A stretch of DNA of 64,000 bases from positions 248,001 to 312,000 of the forward strand of contig WKKR01000002.1 of NCBI GenBank assembly GCA_009684525.1. Direction: 5' to 3'. Of the stretch, positions 52,694 to 63,328 are shown in pieces. Source of the stretch: Geobacter sp. Its GTDB lineage: Bacteria > Desulfobacterota > Desulfuromonadia > Geobacterales > DSM-12255. The notes beneath the pieces are model-generated. The model saw nothing but the letters and a program-made list of their open reading frames with translations, was not told the origin of the DNA and did not search any database. Numbering within the stretch: position 1 is the first letter of the stretch; each line of letters starts with the position of its first letter. The position numbers and the translations under genes are program-made.

Positions 52694-55468
52694 TTATTTC
52701 ACCGCCACCAGGCATTTGGGACAGATTGCCGGGTGATCGCTGTCGATACCGAGTTCTTCGCTGTAGCACCAGCACCGATCGCACTTTTCGCCAGGCGCAG
52801 AGACGACCCTGATCTGCACACCATCAAGCCCCTCCGCACGGTAGTACTCTCCGTCGAACCGTTCCGGTAGTTCCACCTTGGAAACAATGAAGATGCCCGG
52901 CAACTCCCCTGCATAGCCCTGAAGGAACTCTCGCCATTCAACGGGTGCGGCGATCTGCACGGCCGCATCCAGCGAGTGGCCGATGATCTTTGCCGTCCGT
53001 GCCTGCTCCAGAGCCTTCGATACCTCGCCGCGAACCTTCATGATCCGGTCCCATCGTTCCACCAGGCTGTCGTCCTTCCACTCCGGGTGCATGTCCGGGA
53101 ATGCGGCGAGATGAACGCTGGACTCGCGCGTGCCGGGCATATAGCTCCAGACCTCGTCGGCCGTAAAGGAGAGCACCGGCGCGATCAGCCTGACCAGGGT
53201 GTCGAGAATCCGGTACATGACCGTCTGGGCGCTGCGGCGCGCCACGGAATCCTTCCTGCTCGTGTAGACCCGGTCCTTGAGGATATCCAGGTAGAAGGCG
53301 CTCATTTCTACGGTGCAGAAGGCGTTTACCGCATGATACAGGACATGGAACTCGTAGTCGGTGTAGGATTTCAGCACCTTTTCCTTGAGCAGCTCAAGCT
53401 GGTGCAGAGCCCAGCGGTCCAGCTCAGGCATCTGTCCATGGTCGATGCAGTCCGTTGCCGGATCGAAATCGCTGATATTCCCCAGGATATAGCGGCAGGT
53501 GTTGCGGATACGCCGATAGGCCTCGGAGAGCCGGGTCAGGATCTCCTGGGATATCCTGATGTCGTCACGGTAGTCCTGTGCTGCTACCCAGAGCCGCAGG
53601 ATCTCGGCGCCGTATTTCTTGATGACCTCTTCCGGGGCCACCACGTTTCCCACTGATTTGCTCATCTTGCGGCCTGAGCCATCGACCACGAAGCCGTGGG
53701 TCAGGACGTTTTTATAGGGGGCGCGGCCGCGGGTGCCGACGCTTTCCAGAAGCGACGAATGGAACCAGCCGCGATGCTGGTCGCTCCCCTCCAGATACAT
53801 GTCTGCGGGGGAGGCGAGTTTGGCGTTGGGTTCCAGGACGGCGGCGTGGGAAACACCGGAGTCGAACCAGACGTCGAGGATGTCCATCTCCTTGGTGAAT
53901 TCGGCTGAACCGCACTTCGGGCACCTGGTCCCTTCCGGCAGGAGCCTGGCAGCCTCCCAGTCGAACCAGACATCGGCGCTCTCTTTTTTGAAGATCTCGG
54001 CCACATGGTCCATCAGCTTGCCGTCGGCCATGTATTCGCCGCATGCGACGCAGGAAAAGGCGGTGATGGGGACACCCCAGGAACGCTGGCGGGAGATGCA
54101 CCAGTCGGGGCGGTTTTCGATCATGCCATGGATCCGCTCGCGGCCCCATTTGGGTATCCATTGTACCTTGTCTATCTCTTCCAGGGACTTGGCGCGCAGA
54201 TCATTGGCCTTCATGGAGATGAACCACTGCTCGGTGGCGCGGAAGATGATCGGTTTCTTGCACCGCCAGCAGTGGGGGTAAGAGTGGCTGATGTTGCTCA
54301 CGCCGATCAACGCGCCGACCTCGGTCAGCTTGTCGATAACCAGGGGGTTGGCGGCGAAGACGTTTTGTCCGCCAAAAAATTCCAGGTTCTGGATGAACTT
54401 GCCGTGGTTGTCCACCGGGTTGTAGATCTCCAGCCCTTCCTTGAGGGCAAGCTCATAGTCTTCCTGGCCATGACCGGGGGCGGTGTGCACGCAGCCGGTA
54501 CCGGCCTCCAGGGTCACGTGATCGCCCAGGAGGACGATGGAATCACGGTCGTAGAAGGGGTGCTTGCAGCGCTTGCGCTCCAGGGTCGTGGCGGGAAAAG
54601 ATGCCAGCACGGTCCCGTCCAGTTTGTTTGCCGCCAGGAAGGCATCCTTCAGCCCTTCGGCAACGATCAGTACCTCTCCCTGCACCTCCAGGGCGACATA
54701 GGTGAATTCCGGGTGCAGTGCCACGGCCAGGTTGGCCGGCAGGGTCCAGGGAGTGGTGGTCCAGATCACCACGAAGACCGGTTTCCCGGCCAGGGCAGAC
54801 ACGGCGGCGGAGATATCGTCCTTGAGCTGGAACTTGACGTAGATCGACGGCGAGGTGTGATCGGCGTATTCCACCTCGGCCTCGGCAAGGGCCGTGACGC
54901 AGGAAGAGCACCAGTGGACCGGCTTCTTTCCCCGGTAGAGCCCGCCGTTGTGTGCGAAGCGGGCCAGTTCCGCGGCGGTGAGCCCTTCGTACTCATAGTT
55001 CATGGTGAGGTAGGGTTGCTCCCAGTCGCCGAGGACACCCAGCCGCTTGAACTCCTCGCGCTGGATATCGATGAATTTCGCGGCATATTTCCGGCATTCG
55101 CGCCGCATCTCCAGCTTGGACATCTCATGCTTCTTGGAGCCGAGGTTCTTTTCCACCTGCAGTTCGATGGGCAGACCGTGGCAGTCCCACCCCGGCACGT
55201 ACGGGGCGTGGAACCCCTCCATCCGCTTGCTCTTCAGGATGAAATCCTTGAGGATCTTGTTCAGCGCATGGCCGATATGGATATGGCCGTTGGCGTAGGG
55301 GGGGCCGTCGTGAAGGATATAGAGCGGTTTTGTTTCCCCGGCTTCCTCAATCTTTCCATAGAGCCCATTTTCCTCCCACTTTTTCAGCAGTTCGGGTTCA
55401 CGTTGGTTGAGGTTGGCCTTCATCGGGAAATCGGTGACCGGCAGGTTCAGGGTATCTTTGTAGTCCAT
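52694..55468 (-). CDS. ileS: Isoleucyl-tRNA synthetase
   Basis: 924 residues. The class I motifs are [16 protein letters not shown] (HIGH) and [10 protein letters not shown] (KMSKS). The editing domain holds [13 protein letters not shown]. The C-terminal zinc domain ends [12 protein letters not shown] and CPKCL. It charges tRNA-Ile. No T-box leader was seen upstream. lspA follows after one base. Confidence 0.98.
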   Translation of the reverse strand: MDYKDTLNLPVTDFPMKANLNQREPELLKKWEENGLYGKIEEAGETKPLYILHDGPPYANGHIHIGHALNKILKDFILKSKRMEGFHAPYVPGWDCHGLPIELQVEKNLGSKKHEMSKLEMRRECRKYAAKFIDIQREEFKRLGVLGDWEQPYLTMNYEYEGLTAAELARFAHNGGLYRGKKPVHWCSSCVTALAEAEVEYADHTSPSIYVKFQLKDDISAAVSALAGKPVFVVIWTTTPWTLPANLAVALHPEFTYVALEVQGEVLIVAEGLKDAFLAANKLDGTVLASFPATTLERKRCKHPFYDRDSIVLLGDHVTLEAGTGCVHTAPGHGQEDYELALKEGLEIYNPVDNHGKFIQNLEFFGGQNVFAANPLVIDKLTEVGALIGVSNISHSYPHCWRCKKPIIFRATEQWFISMKANDLRAKSLEEIDKVQWIPKWGRERIHGMIENRPDWCISRQRSWGVPITAFSCVACGEYMADGKLMDHVAEIFKKESADVWFDWEAARLLPEGTRCPKCGSAEFTKEMDILDVWFDSGVSHAAVLEPNAKLASPADMYLEGSDQHRGWFHSSLLESVGTRGRAPYKNVLTHGFVVDGSGRKMSKSVGNVVAPEEVIKKYGAEILRLWVAAQDYRDDIRISQEILTRLSEAYRRIRNTCRYILGNISDFDPATDCIDHGQMPELDRWALHQLELLKEKVLKSYTDYEFHVLYHAVNAFCTVEMSAFYLDILKDRVYTSRKDSVARRSAQTVMYRILDTLVRLIAPVLSFTADEVWSYMPGTRESSVHLAAFPDMHPEWKDDSLVERWDRIMKVRGEVSKALEQARTAKIIGHSLDAAVQIAAPVEWREFLQGYAGELPGIFIVSKVELPERFDGEYYRAEGLDGVQIRVVSAPGEKCDRCWCYSEELGIDSDHPAICPKCLVAVK

Positions 55469-55614
55469 AGGATCTCCATGGGGGGTGTTTCGGTTCGGGG
55501 GAAAACACCTCTAATTACTAGGAACCCATTGAAAAGTCAAGGGGAAAGGGAAATAGCGCTTGAGTAATGCCCGGCGAAATGCTATAAGCCGGCGTTAGAC
55601 TGAGGAGGCACCGC

Positions 55615-57435
55615 GTGAAGCACGGGGAGCAGGATTCGTTCTGGGGTGGCATCGTCAAGTCCATGGGGCTGGTTTTCGGAGATATCGGGACGAGTCCGAT
55701 CTATACCCTGACCGTTATCATGACGCTCACCAAGCCGACCTCCGAGCATGTGCTGGGCATCCTTTCCCTCATAGTCTGGACCCTTATTATTCTCGTGACA
55801 ATGGAATACTCCTGGTTGGCCATGAGCCTGGGCAGAAAGGGAGAAGGTGGGACCATTGTTCTCAAGGAGATCCTGATCCGCCTGCTCAAGTCGGGTCGTC
55901 AGGTTGCTTTTGTCGGCTTTCTTTCTTTTATTGGCGTGTCGCTGCTCCTGGGCGACGGGGTCATCACCCCGGCCATCAGTATCCTTTCTGCCGTTGAGGG
56001 GATGCAACTCATTCCGGGTCTCGAAGGATTGTCCCAAGGGGTCATGATCTTTATTGCCGCGGTAATTGCCGTTGTGCTCTTCGTCTTCCAGTTCAAGGGC
56101 ACCGACAAGGTGGCAACTGCATTCGGACCGATCATGGTGGTCTGGTTTTCGGCGCTCACGCTTTCCGGAATTATTGCGATATCGACCTCCCCCGGCGTGC
56201 TGCAAGCTATCAGTCCTCATTACGCCCTCTTTTTTCTCCATGAAAACGGTATGGCCGGGTTCTTTGTCCTTTCCGAAGTAATCCTCTGTGCCACCGGTGG
56301 CGAGGCGCTGTATGCGGATATGGGGCATCTGGGGCGCAAGCCGATCATCCGTGCCTGGTATTTCGTCTTTGCAGCGCTGGTCATCAACTATCTCGGCCAG
56401 GGAGCGTTCATCCTGGCCCACCCGGACGCTAAGAACATCCTGTTCGGCATGATCCGCTGGGAAGCCCCGGCACTCTATATCCCCTTCCTCATCCTGACCA
56501 TCATGGCTACGGTCATTGCCTCCCAGGCCTTGATCAGTGGAGTTTTTTCCATTGTGTACCAAGGGATAACCACCCGTATCCTGCCGCTGATGAAAGTAGA
56601 CTACACCTCAAGCCATCTTAAGTCGCAGATCTACATCGGCTCGGTCAACTGGTCCCTGATGATTCTGGTCATCTTCATCATGCTCCTCTTCCAGAAATCG
56701 GAGAATCTGGCTGCCGCCTATGGCTTGGCGGTTACCGGCACCATGTTCATAACCGGCATAATGATGACCATGATATTTGCCCGGACCACCAAGAAATGGA
56801 AGGTCCCGGTAGCCCTTGCCGTCACAGTGGTTGACTTCATCTATCTCTTTTCCAACCTGTATAAGCTCCCTCATGGCGGATACTGGTCGCTCATCCTTGC
56901 TTCCCTGCCGTTGACTGTCATGTTGATCTGGACAAAAGGCCAGCGAGCACTGTATCGTGCCTTGAAACCGCTCGATCTGGATACCTTTCTGCTCAGCTAC
57001 GAGCAGATCTACGCCAAAGGCAAGAATATTCCCGGCACCGGACTCTTTTTCACCCGTGAGACCCCGGTGGTGCCGCCGTATGTCATCCACTGCATCATTC
57101 GCAGCAACATCATCTATGAACGCAACGTCTTTGTTTCGTTGATCAGGACCGAGGAGCCGTTTGGGGTAAAGACAAAACTTACCAAAGGAGTAGGTTCCGG
57201 ACTCGATGCCTTCGAGGTCCAGTCGGGCTACATGGAGGTTATCGATATCGAAACCCTCCTGAAGCAGAATGACATTCAGGAGAAAGTCATCTTCTACGGT
57301 ATCGAGGACATTGCCACGGGAAATCCGTTTTGGCGCATGTTCGCCACCATCAAGCGTCAGACTCCCAATTTTGTCCAGTTCAACAAACTGCCGGCGAGTA
57401 AGCTGCAAGGCGTCGTAACCCGTGTAGAGATGTAG
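55615..57435 (+). CDS. kup: Kup-type potassium uptake protein (copy 1)
   Basis: 606 residues with a GTG start and GAGGAGG upstream. Twelve-helix KUP transporter: LGLVFGDIGTSPIYTLTVI-type N-terminus (GDIGTSPIYT), SLLLGDGVITPAISILSAVEG, and SGVFSIVYQGITTRILPLMKV. A proton-coupled K+ symporter. The adjacent gene is a close paralogue with the same length. Confidence 0.95.
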   Translation: MKHGEQDSFWGGIVKSMGLVFGDIGTSPIYTLTVIMTLTKPTSEHVLGILSLIVWTLIILVTMEYSWLAMSLGRKGEGGTIVLKEILIRLLKSGRQVAFVGFLSFIGVSLLLGDGVITPAISILSAVEGMQLIPGLEGLSQGVMIFIAAVIAVVLFVFQFKGTDKVATAFGPIMVVWFSALTLSGIIAISTSPGVLQAISPHYALFFLHENGMAGFFVLSEVILCATGGEALYADMGHLGRKPIIRAWYFVFAALVINYLGQGAFILAHPDAKNILFGMIRWEAPALYIPFLILTIMATVIASQALISGVFSIVYQGITTRILPLMKVDYTSSHLKSQIYIGSVNWSLMILVIFIMLLFQKSENLAAAYGLAVTGTMFITGIMMTMIFARTTKKWKVPVALAVTVVDFIYLFSNLYKLPHGGYWSLILASLPLTVMLIWTKGQRALYRALKPLDLDTFLLSYEQIYAKGKNIPGTGLFFTRETPVVPPYVIHCIIRSNIIYERNVFVSLIRTEEPFGVKTKLTKGVGSGLDAFEVQSGYMEVIDIETLLKQNDIQEKVIFYGIEDIATGNPFWRMFATIKRQTPNFVQFNKLPASKLQGVVTRVEM

Positions 57436-57470
57436 TTCTGCAGGCAGTTTCGCGAAAGGTCGTGGGTTCT

Positions 57471-59291
57471 ATGGCTGATACGCAGAAAGATTCTTTCTGG
57501 GGGGGGATCGTCAAGGCGCTTGGGCTGGTCTTTGGCGATATCGGCACCAGTCCCATCTATACGCTTACGGTCATCTTTGCCCTGACCGAGCCGACCCGGG
57601 AAAATGTCTTCGGTATTCTTTCACTGGTTTTCTGGACCATGACCATCCTGGTGACGGGTGAGTATGCCTGGCTGGCCATGAGTTTGGGGAAAAAGGGGCA
57701 GGGTGGCGAGATTGTCCTGCGGGAGATCCTGGTCAAGCTGTTGAAATCCGGCCGCCTGCTGGCATTCGCCGGTTTCCTTTCTTTCCTCGGCGTATCGCTT
57801 CTGCTCGGCGATGGCGTCATTACCCCGGCCATCAGCATCATGTCCGCGGTCGAAGGGATGGTGCTGATTCCCGGCATGGAGAATCTTCGTCAGGGGGTTC
57901 TCGTCATGATAGCTGCGATCATTGCCATCACCCTGTTCGTGTTCCAGTCCCATGGTACCGACAAGGTTGCCCGGATCTTCGGTCCGATCATGGTCGTGTA
58001 TTTCTCGGTCCTGTTTGTGTCGGGAATTGCATCTATTTCCCAGATGCCTGAGATCGTCGGGGCTATCAATCCCTGGCATGCCGTCAGGTTTTTTCAGCTC
58101 AACGGGGTTCCCGGATTTTTCGTTCTCTCGGAAGTGATCCTCTGTTCAACCGGCGGTGAGGCGCTGTATGCCGATATGGGGCACTTGGGCAAGAAACCGA
58201 TCATCCGCGCCTGGTATTTCGTTTTTGTTGCTCTCTTCATAAATTACCTGGGGCAAGGTGTTTTTGTCATGACCCATCGAGGGGCAGCAAATCTTCTTTT
58301 CGGTATGGTCAAGGAACAAGCGCCATTCCTCTATATACCGTTTTTGATCCTCACCATCATGGCAACCATCATTGCCTCCCAAGCCATCATCAGCGGCGTT
58401 TTCTCCATTGTCTACCAGGGGATCACGACCCGGCTCATGCCGCTCATGAAGGTAAAGTATACGTCTACCCATCTCCAGTCGCAGATATATATATCTGCCG
58501 TCAACTGGGGGCTTATGTGTGCCGTTATCCTGATGATGCTGATCTTCCGCAAATCCTCGAACCTGGCGGCTGCCTATGGCATGGCAGTGACCGGCTCCAT
58601 GACCATAACGGCAATCATGATGATCATGGTCTTTTCCCATACCACCAAGAAGTGGAAGGCGCCCATCGTTGCGGTCATAGCGGTGATAAACTTCCTGTAT
58701 CTCCTGTCGACGTTCTCGAAGATTCCTCATGGGGCATACTGGTCGATTATTCTTTCGTCCATTCCTTTTGTTATTATCATAATATGGACTCGTGGCCAAC
58801 GCTCCCTTTATCGGGCGATCAAACCCCTGGATATGGAGACGTTTCTGCTCAGCTACGAGCAGATATTTGCCAAGGGCAAGAATATCCCCGGGACTGCCCT
58901 CTTTTTTACCAAGGACCTCGATGTGGTTCCCCCCTACGTGGTCCACTGCATCATCCGTAGCAACATCATCTATGAACGGAACATTTTCATTTCCATCGTG
59001 CGCACTGATGAGCCATTTGGCGTCAAATCGTCATTGCTGACGGATGTCGGCACCGGACTCGATGGTTTTGAGATCAAGGCGGGCTACATGGAGATCGTCG
59101 AGATTGAACGTCTGCTTAAACAGAACTGCATCAAGGAGAAGGTCATCTTTTATGGCGTCGAAGATATTGCCACGCGAAACCCGGTCTGGCGCATCTTTTC
59201 GTTCATAAAGAAGGTTACTCCGAATTTTGTCCAATTTAACCATTTGCCCGCGAGCAAGCTGCAGGGGGTAGTGACGCGGGTTGAGATGTGA
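57471..59291 (+). CDS. kup: Kup-type potassium uptake protein (copy 2)
   Basis: 606 residues, closely similar to copy 1 throughout (GDIGTSPIYTLTVIF, SLLLGDGVITPAISIMSAVEG). The ATG 57471 is preferred over a GTG 3 codons earlier. It is 35 nt after copy 1, so in tandem. The C-terminal HLPASKLQGVVTRVEM ending is shared. Tandem duplication followed by divergence. Confidence 0.95.
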   Translation: MADTQKDSFWGGIVKALGLVFGDIGTSPIYTLTVIFALTEPTRENVFGILSLVFWTMTILVTGEYAWLAMSLGKKGQGGEIVLREILVKLLKSGRLLAFAGFLSFLGVSLLLGDGVITPAISIMSAVEGMVLIPGMENLRQGVLVMIAAIIAITLFVFQSHGTDKVARIFGPIMVVYFSVLFVSGIASISQMPEIVGAINPWHAVRFFQLNGVPGFFVLSEVILCSTGGEALYADMGHLGKKPIIRAWYFVFVALFINYLGQGVFVMTHRGAANLLFGMVKEQAPFLYIPFLILTIMATIIASQAIISGVFSIVYQGITTRLMPLMKVKYTSTHLQSQIYISAVNWGLMCAVILMMLIFRKSSNLAAAYGMAVTGSMTITAIMMIMVFSHTTKKWKAPIVAVIAVINFLYLLSTFSKIPHGAYWSIILSSIPFVIIIIWTRGQRSLYRAIKPLDMETFLLSYEQIFAKGKNIPGTALFFTKDLDVVPPYVVHCIIRSNIIYERNIFISIVRTDEPFGVKSSLLTDVGTGLDGFEIKAGYMEIVEIERLLKQNCIKEKVIFYGVEDIATRNPVWRIFSFIKKVTPNFVQFNHLPASKLQGVVTRVEM

Positions 59292-59306
59292 GACGGCGCT
59301 CAGGGG

Positions 59307-61589
59307 TCAGGTGAACTGGCGGGCCAGATCGTTGTCGATGACGTAGATGCAGACCTCCCTGGCACCATGCTTGGTGTAGCGGAACTTGCTGCAGAGGTTC
59401 TTGATCAGGAAGCTGACGTCGTTTCTGATCTTCTTGTCGTAGGTCTTGAATTCCTCCCGATCATAATCCTTGATGGCTCGCCGGAAGTTTTCGTTGGCCA
59501 GGAACGGGTCGAGGGCCTTGCCCTTCAGGTTATGCACGTAGCGGTCATGCAGGGCCAGGTAGAGCTTGGTTTCGTTGATCGGTTTGCCGAACATGATCTC
59601 CTGGGTCAGGGTTGAAGCGGTATACTCCTTCTGGGTCGCCTTGCGGAAGGCAAGGACCCTGTCTCGCTCTACTTGTTCGCCGAGCAGCCAGTGCTCGATC
59701 CCCTCGAAGAACCCCTCGTTGATCTCCAGCTTATCTCCGGTATAGGTGCAGTTCTGCACGGTATCCATCTCGAAGTTGACGGCAAAGAGATAGTTCTGGA
59801 TATCCCTGGATATCTTCTCCTCGTTGTAATAGTAGAGCGATTCCTTGACCTCCTGGAGGATCGTGTAGTTGTACATGCGGAGCAGCGAGTCGAGGAACCC
59901 GGCAGGGATCTGAACGTTGAGTTCCGGATGCACCTTGGTGAAGAAATTGTCGAGGATCGCCATGGTGATCATCCGGTCCTTGCGGGCATAGGTGGAATAG
60001 AAGTCATTGAAGATCTTGATGGCATCCCGACCGGAAAAGCCCTGCCCCCCTTCGGCTTCGGATTCGGCGATGATCCGGCGGCGGCGCTTGGCTGTCAGGC
60101 GTTTTCGATCTTCTTCGAGCAGCCAGGGGGGGATGTGCCCCGTGTAGATCTCCATCTTCAACAGCTGCAGGTTTTCGTCGCAATAGAGACTGTATTTCTG
60201 GGGATCTTCGATCCATTCCAGCATTGCTTCTGAGCGGATGTTGAGCCGTGAGGAGATGATGACGCGGGCGAAATTGTGCAGGACCCTAGGGAGCAGGTTC
60301 AGGTCGATCTGCTTGCCGAAGATGTTGCGATAGATCTCCACTTCCGTATTAAGATCGAGGACATAGGGGATCTTGATGTATTCGAGCCGGTCGGAAAACG
60401 ACTGGATGTTCTCGATGTTTTTCTTGTCTTCCGGATTCATGAGGGCAAGGAAGAGCGAATTGACGTTCTCCTCCAGGTCCTCGACCTTGTGAACCCCCTC
60501 GCTGACGATGTTGTGCAGTTCGATGAGCCGCTCCGTGTTGTGCCCCTTGATGTCCATCAGGGCATAGATCCCGTTGTTGGTTTTGGCATAGGTGGAAAAG
60601 AGGTATTTCACGGCATTGCTGTCCCGGAGCAGGGCGTTGGTCCGCTCCTGGAGCAGCTCGTTGGTCAGGATGTTCTGTTTGAGGGGGCGGTCGCCGGGGT
60701 TGAAGACGCTGACCCCTTCGCCCATGCGGCGGTTGCAGTAGTAGGGGCGTGCATAGACCATTCGGAAGACCTCTGCGGGGCTCTTGAGGCGGTGCAACAG
60801 GGCCTGGTAGAGGGAGCTGCAGATGGTGCACGGATTGGTGCGGAATACCCACTCGAATTCCTTTTCCGTAAAGAGTCGCCATTTTATCTCGTCATTGCGA
60901 AAGAGGTCGTCCAGGAAGGAGCGGCGGTGGTCCTTGGGGATGATCAAGAGGGGATTGTCGTGCGACGGGCAGGGGATGTCGATGTAATCCCCCCCTTCGA
61001 TCAGGGTGTTCTTTGCGCCCATGATCTCTTCATGGGACAGCTCATACGCATCCAGGAGCGTGGAGAGCTTGTCGAGGAACTGGCTGGCCTCCTGCTTCCT
61101 ATGGGAGGAGAGGATCCGCCGGTCGAGCCGCCAGACCACTTCGTACCGCATCCCTTCCTCGGTATTGGCGAACTGCTCGAACTTCATCAGCAGGTTGTTG
61201 AGAAACGTGCTTTTGCCGCTGCCCGGAGGGCCTTCGAAGATATAGATCTTGTTCTGCTGGGCTCCCCGCTTCCAGGCATCGACCAGGTTCACCAGGCGGT
61301 TGGCAAAGAGGCGGTCGGCGAAAAACGGGTGATCGGTCCCTTCGATGAAGAGCCGCCGGCAATCGTAATAGACATAGTGGATCGACTCGGGGTCGTCGGG
61401 ATATTCGTCAATCCCTTCCTCGATATACCCCTTGACCATATCGTGGAAAACCTGGAAGACGTTGCGGATCATGCGGGTGGGATTGGCAGCCAGCAGATTG
61501 AGAAACTCATCAAACGGGATTGGGGTGTACTGCTTCCAGTCGTCGATGTTCTGATTGAGATTGCTGATGGCCTTTTCGATGCTGTTCAT
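59307..61589 (-). CDS. prkA: PrkA-family serine protein kinase
   Basis: 760 residues. The AAA domain has FEGPPGSGKSTFLNNLL (Walker A) in the N-terminal third, with PrkA-type sequences LVDAWKRGAQQNKIYIFEGPP. C-terminal PrkA region: YTASTLTQEIMFGKPINETKLYLALHDRYV. It is a long member of the family (about 640 residues is usual). It is first but one in a run with SpoVR and YeaH, the yeaGH-ycgB stress group. Confidence 0.94.
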   Translation of the reverse strand: MNSIEKAISNLNQNIDDWKQYTPIPFDEFLNLLAANPTRMIRNVFQVFHDMVKGYIEEGIDEYPDDPESIHYVYYDCRRLFIEGTDHPFFADRLFANRLVNLVDAWKRGAQQNKIYIFEGPPGSGKSTFLNNLLMKFEQFANTEEGMRYEVVWRLDRRILSSHRKQEASQFLDKLSTLLDAYELSHEEIMGAKNTLIEGGDYIDIPCPSHDNPLLIIPKDHRRSFLDDLFRNDEIKWRLFTEKEFEWVFRTNPCTICSSLYQALLHRLKSPAEVFRMVYARPYYCNRRMGEGVSVFNPGDRPLKQNILTNELLQERTNALLRDSNAVKYLFSTYAKTNNGIYALMDIKGHNTERLIELHNIVSEGVHKVEDLEENVNSLFLALMNPEDKKNIENIQSFSDRLEYIKIPYVLDLNTEVEIYRNIFGKQIDLNLLPRVLHNFARVIISSRLNIRSEAMLEWIEDPQKYSLYCDENLQLLKMEIYTGHIPPWLLEEDRKRLTAKRRRRIIAESEAEGGQGFSGRDAIKIFNDFYSTYARKDRMITMAILDNFFTKVHPELNVQIPAGFLDSLLRMYNYTILQEVKESLYYYNEEKISRDIQNYLFAVNFEMDTVQNCTYTGDKLEINEGFFEGIEHWLLGEQVERDRVLAFRKATQKEYTASTLTQEIMFGKPINETKLYLALHDRYVHNLKGKALDPFLANENFRRAIKDYDREEFKTYDKKIRNDVSFLIKNLCSKFRYTKHGAREVCIYVIDNDLARQFT

Positions 61590-61602
61590 GACGTCTGCCT
61601 GT

Positions 61603-63225
61603 CTAGAGAACGGTTTTGGTGAGCTGGCGGTCCTTCATGGTATAGATGACCGTGTGCCAGGTTGCTTCCGGCTCTTCCATGCCGGCCCAGACATCTTCGG
61701 CAAGCTGGGGAGCAGTTACGACCTCGTTGGTCCGGAGCTTGACAGGCCCCCCCCAGAGGAATTCCAGTCCCATCATGGTGTTGGCGATGAATTCCTGTAC
61801 CAGCGGCTGCCCTTCGTGATGGTGGTCGAGGAAGAGCCCTTCGTTCTTTTTTGTCTCGTCAACCGTGATGCAGGGGGGGTGATAGAGCGTATCCAGCAAC
61901 ATCTGGCGATACTGTTGGGCGCTACGGCTCTTTACATAGTACTCCCAGGTCATTTTTGCCTTGTTGAGGCGCTTGCCGGCGACGAACAGGCGGTGGCGGT
62001 CAACGAATTCCTGGTCCACATAATTGGTGAGAAACAGGAAGTCGGCGCAGTTTTCCCGCACCGAAAAGATGAAGTCCCGGCCGGTGGCGGTGCCTGCGTC
62101 AAAGCGCTTGCGCGTCTCGGCATCCAGAATTCGCTGGTAGTCGTAGGTGAGCTTCCCCTTGTCGGCTTGTTCTTCGATGAACTGGAACAGCCGCATCCCC
62201 AGTGCGTAAGGGTTGAGCCCCACGCGAGGCATCGATGTTACCCCGGCATGGACACGGGCGAATTCGACCTCGTGCCCTCTGATCCGTTCGTCTTTCAGGA
62301 ACAGGGTTTCGTGCCAGTAGCTCGCCCATCCCTCATTCATGATCTTGGTGCGGATCTGCGGCTGGAAGTAGATCGAGGTCTTGCGTACGACCTCGACCAC
62401 CGACTTCATCCACTTGTTTTCATCCCGGTTCAAAAACGGTGAATGTTCCATGAGGTACTGCAAAAGGTCAAGCCGGCCCTGCTGACCCGAACTCTGGCTT
62501 TTGGCGAAGACGGCATCGAATTCGGGGTATTTCCTGGTGACCTCGGCAAAGAAGGTATTTTCTCCGAGCTTGCCGAAGTTCTGCATGCATTCGTTGAACC
62601 GGTCTACCTCTTTGATGAAGTCGGAGATCTTCACCTGCTTCACCGATTGGATGAAGACGTCGAAATAGTAGTTGAGCCGACGGGACATGGTGTCGGCAGG
62701 CTGTCGGTGCAACTGGGAGAGTTCCTGGAAGTAGCCGACCTGGTTGTCGATGCCGCGGGCAAACTCGATGACATAGTCGACCCATCGACCATGTTCGGCC
62801 CGCAGGCGCGCGATGAGGCGCTTGTCGGTCAGGGCCTCGCCCGCCAGGTCGAAATCCCAGGTGTGGCGGAAGTAGAGGTTGTTCTGGAAAAAGTCGATAT
62901 GGGCCAGCACGTGATAGAAGATCATCACGTTGAGCCAGTCCGGATTGTTGTCGTTGTAGAAGGAGATGGCCGGACGGGTATTGATGACGGTCTCGTAGGG
63001 ATTGCCGGGGTAGAGTTCGTATTTGCCTTTTTCCTTGAGGACCTCAACGTCGTTGACCCAGTAGTCGTAGAGGGTCGGGATCATCATCTTGGGGGAGAGT
63101 TCCAAGAGATCGCGGTTGGTGACGATATATTCCAGCGACTCGTCCTGGAAGCGGAGTCCGGCAGCGCGAGCCCGCTCCTTGCATCCTTCCATGATCTGCT
63201 TGGTATGTTGATCGATGAGTTGCAT
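61603..63225 (-). CDS. SpoVR/YcgB-family protein
   Basis: 540 residues with SpoVR hallmarks: NVMIFYHVLAHIDFFQNNLYFRHT, GWASYWHETLFLKDERIRGHEVEFARVHAGV, and HNPYAL-like GLNPYALGMRLFQFIEEQADKG. Linked with PrkA and YeaH genes in many bacteria, acting in nutrient stress or sporulation. It ends 14 nt before prkA. The start MQLIDQHTKQIMEG is the first in-frame ATG. Confidence 0.94.
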   Translation of the reverse strand: MQLIDQHTKQIMEGCKERARAAGLRFQDESLEYIVTNRDLLELSPKMMIPTLYDYWVNDVEVLKEKGKYELYPGNPYETVINTRPAISFYNDNNPDWLNVMIFYHVLAHIDFFQNNLYFRHTWDFDLAGEALTDKRLIARLRAEHGRWVDYVIEFARGIDNQVGYFQELSQLHRQPADTMSRRLNYYFDVFIQSVKQVKISDFIKEVDRFNECMQNFGKLGENTFFAEVTRKYPEFDAVFAKSQSSGQQGRLDLLQYLMEHSPFLNRDENKWMKSVVEVVRKTSIYFQPQIRTKIMNEGWASYWHETLFLKDERIRGHEVEFARVHAGVTSMPRVGLNPYALGMRLFQFIEEQADKGKLTYDYQRILDAETRKRFDAGTATGRDFIFSVRENCADFLFLTNYVDQEFVDRHRLFVAGKRLNKAKMTWEYYVKSRSAQQYRQMLLDTLYHPPCITVDETKKNEGLFLDHHHEGQPLVQEFIANTMMGLEFLWGGPVKLRTNEVVTAPQLAEDVWAGMEEPEATWHTVIYTMKDRQLTKTVL

Positions 63226-63241
63226 GATAAGACCCAGGTTG

Positions 63242-63294
63242 AGGTTAAGGTTAAGATTTAGAGAAAGTGGATTCGTCCTTCCTAACCTTAACCT
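63242..63294. repeat. Perfect 12-bp inverted repeat between SpoVR and YeaH genes
   Basis: AGGTTAAGGTTA at 63242-63253 and TAACCTTAACCT at 63283-63294 are exact reverse complements. A loop of 29 nt separates them. It may be a REP-like element or an mRNA processing signal in the operon. Confidence 0.7.
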
Positions 63295-63328
63295 GTGAGC
63301 GTAGCGAACGAAAACCTTAGCCGGAAGC

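Noticed and set aside
54005-55567. 520-codon open frame antisense to ileS
   Set aside because: Shadow frame of ileS with Gly/Val/Asp-rich composition and no family match.
55469-55614. T-box leader ahead of ileS
   Set aside because: The upstream gap is short and lacks the T-box sequence and specifier stem.
60276-61622. 448-codon open frame antisense to prkA
   Set aside because: Mirror of prkA codons, rich in Val, Glu and Asp; no ribosome site or recognisable domain.
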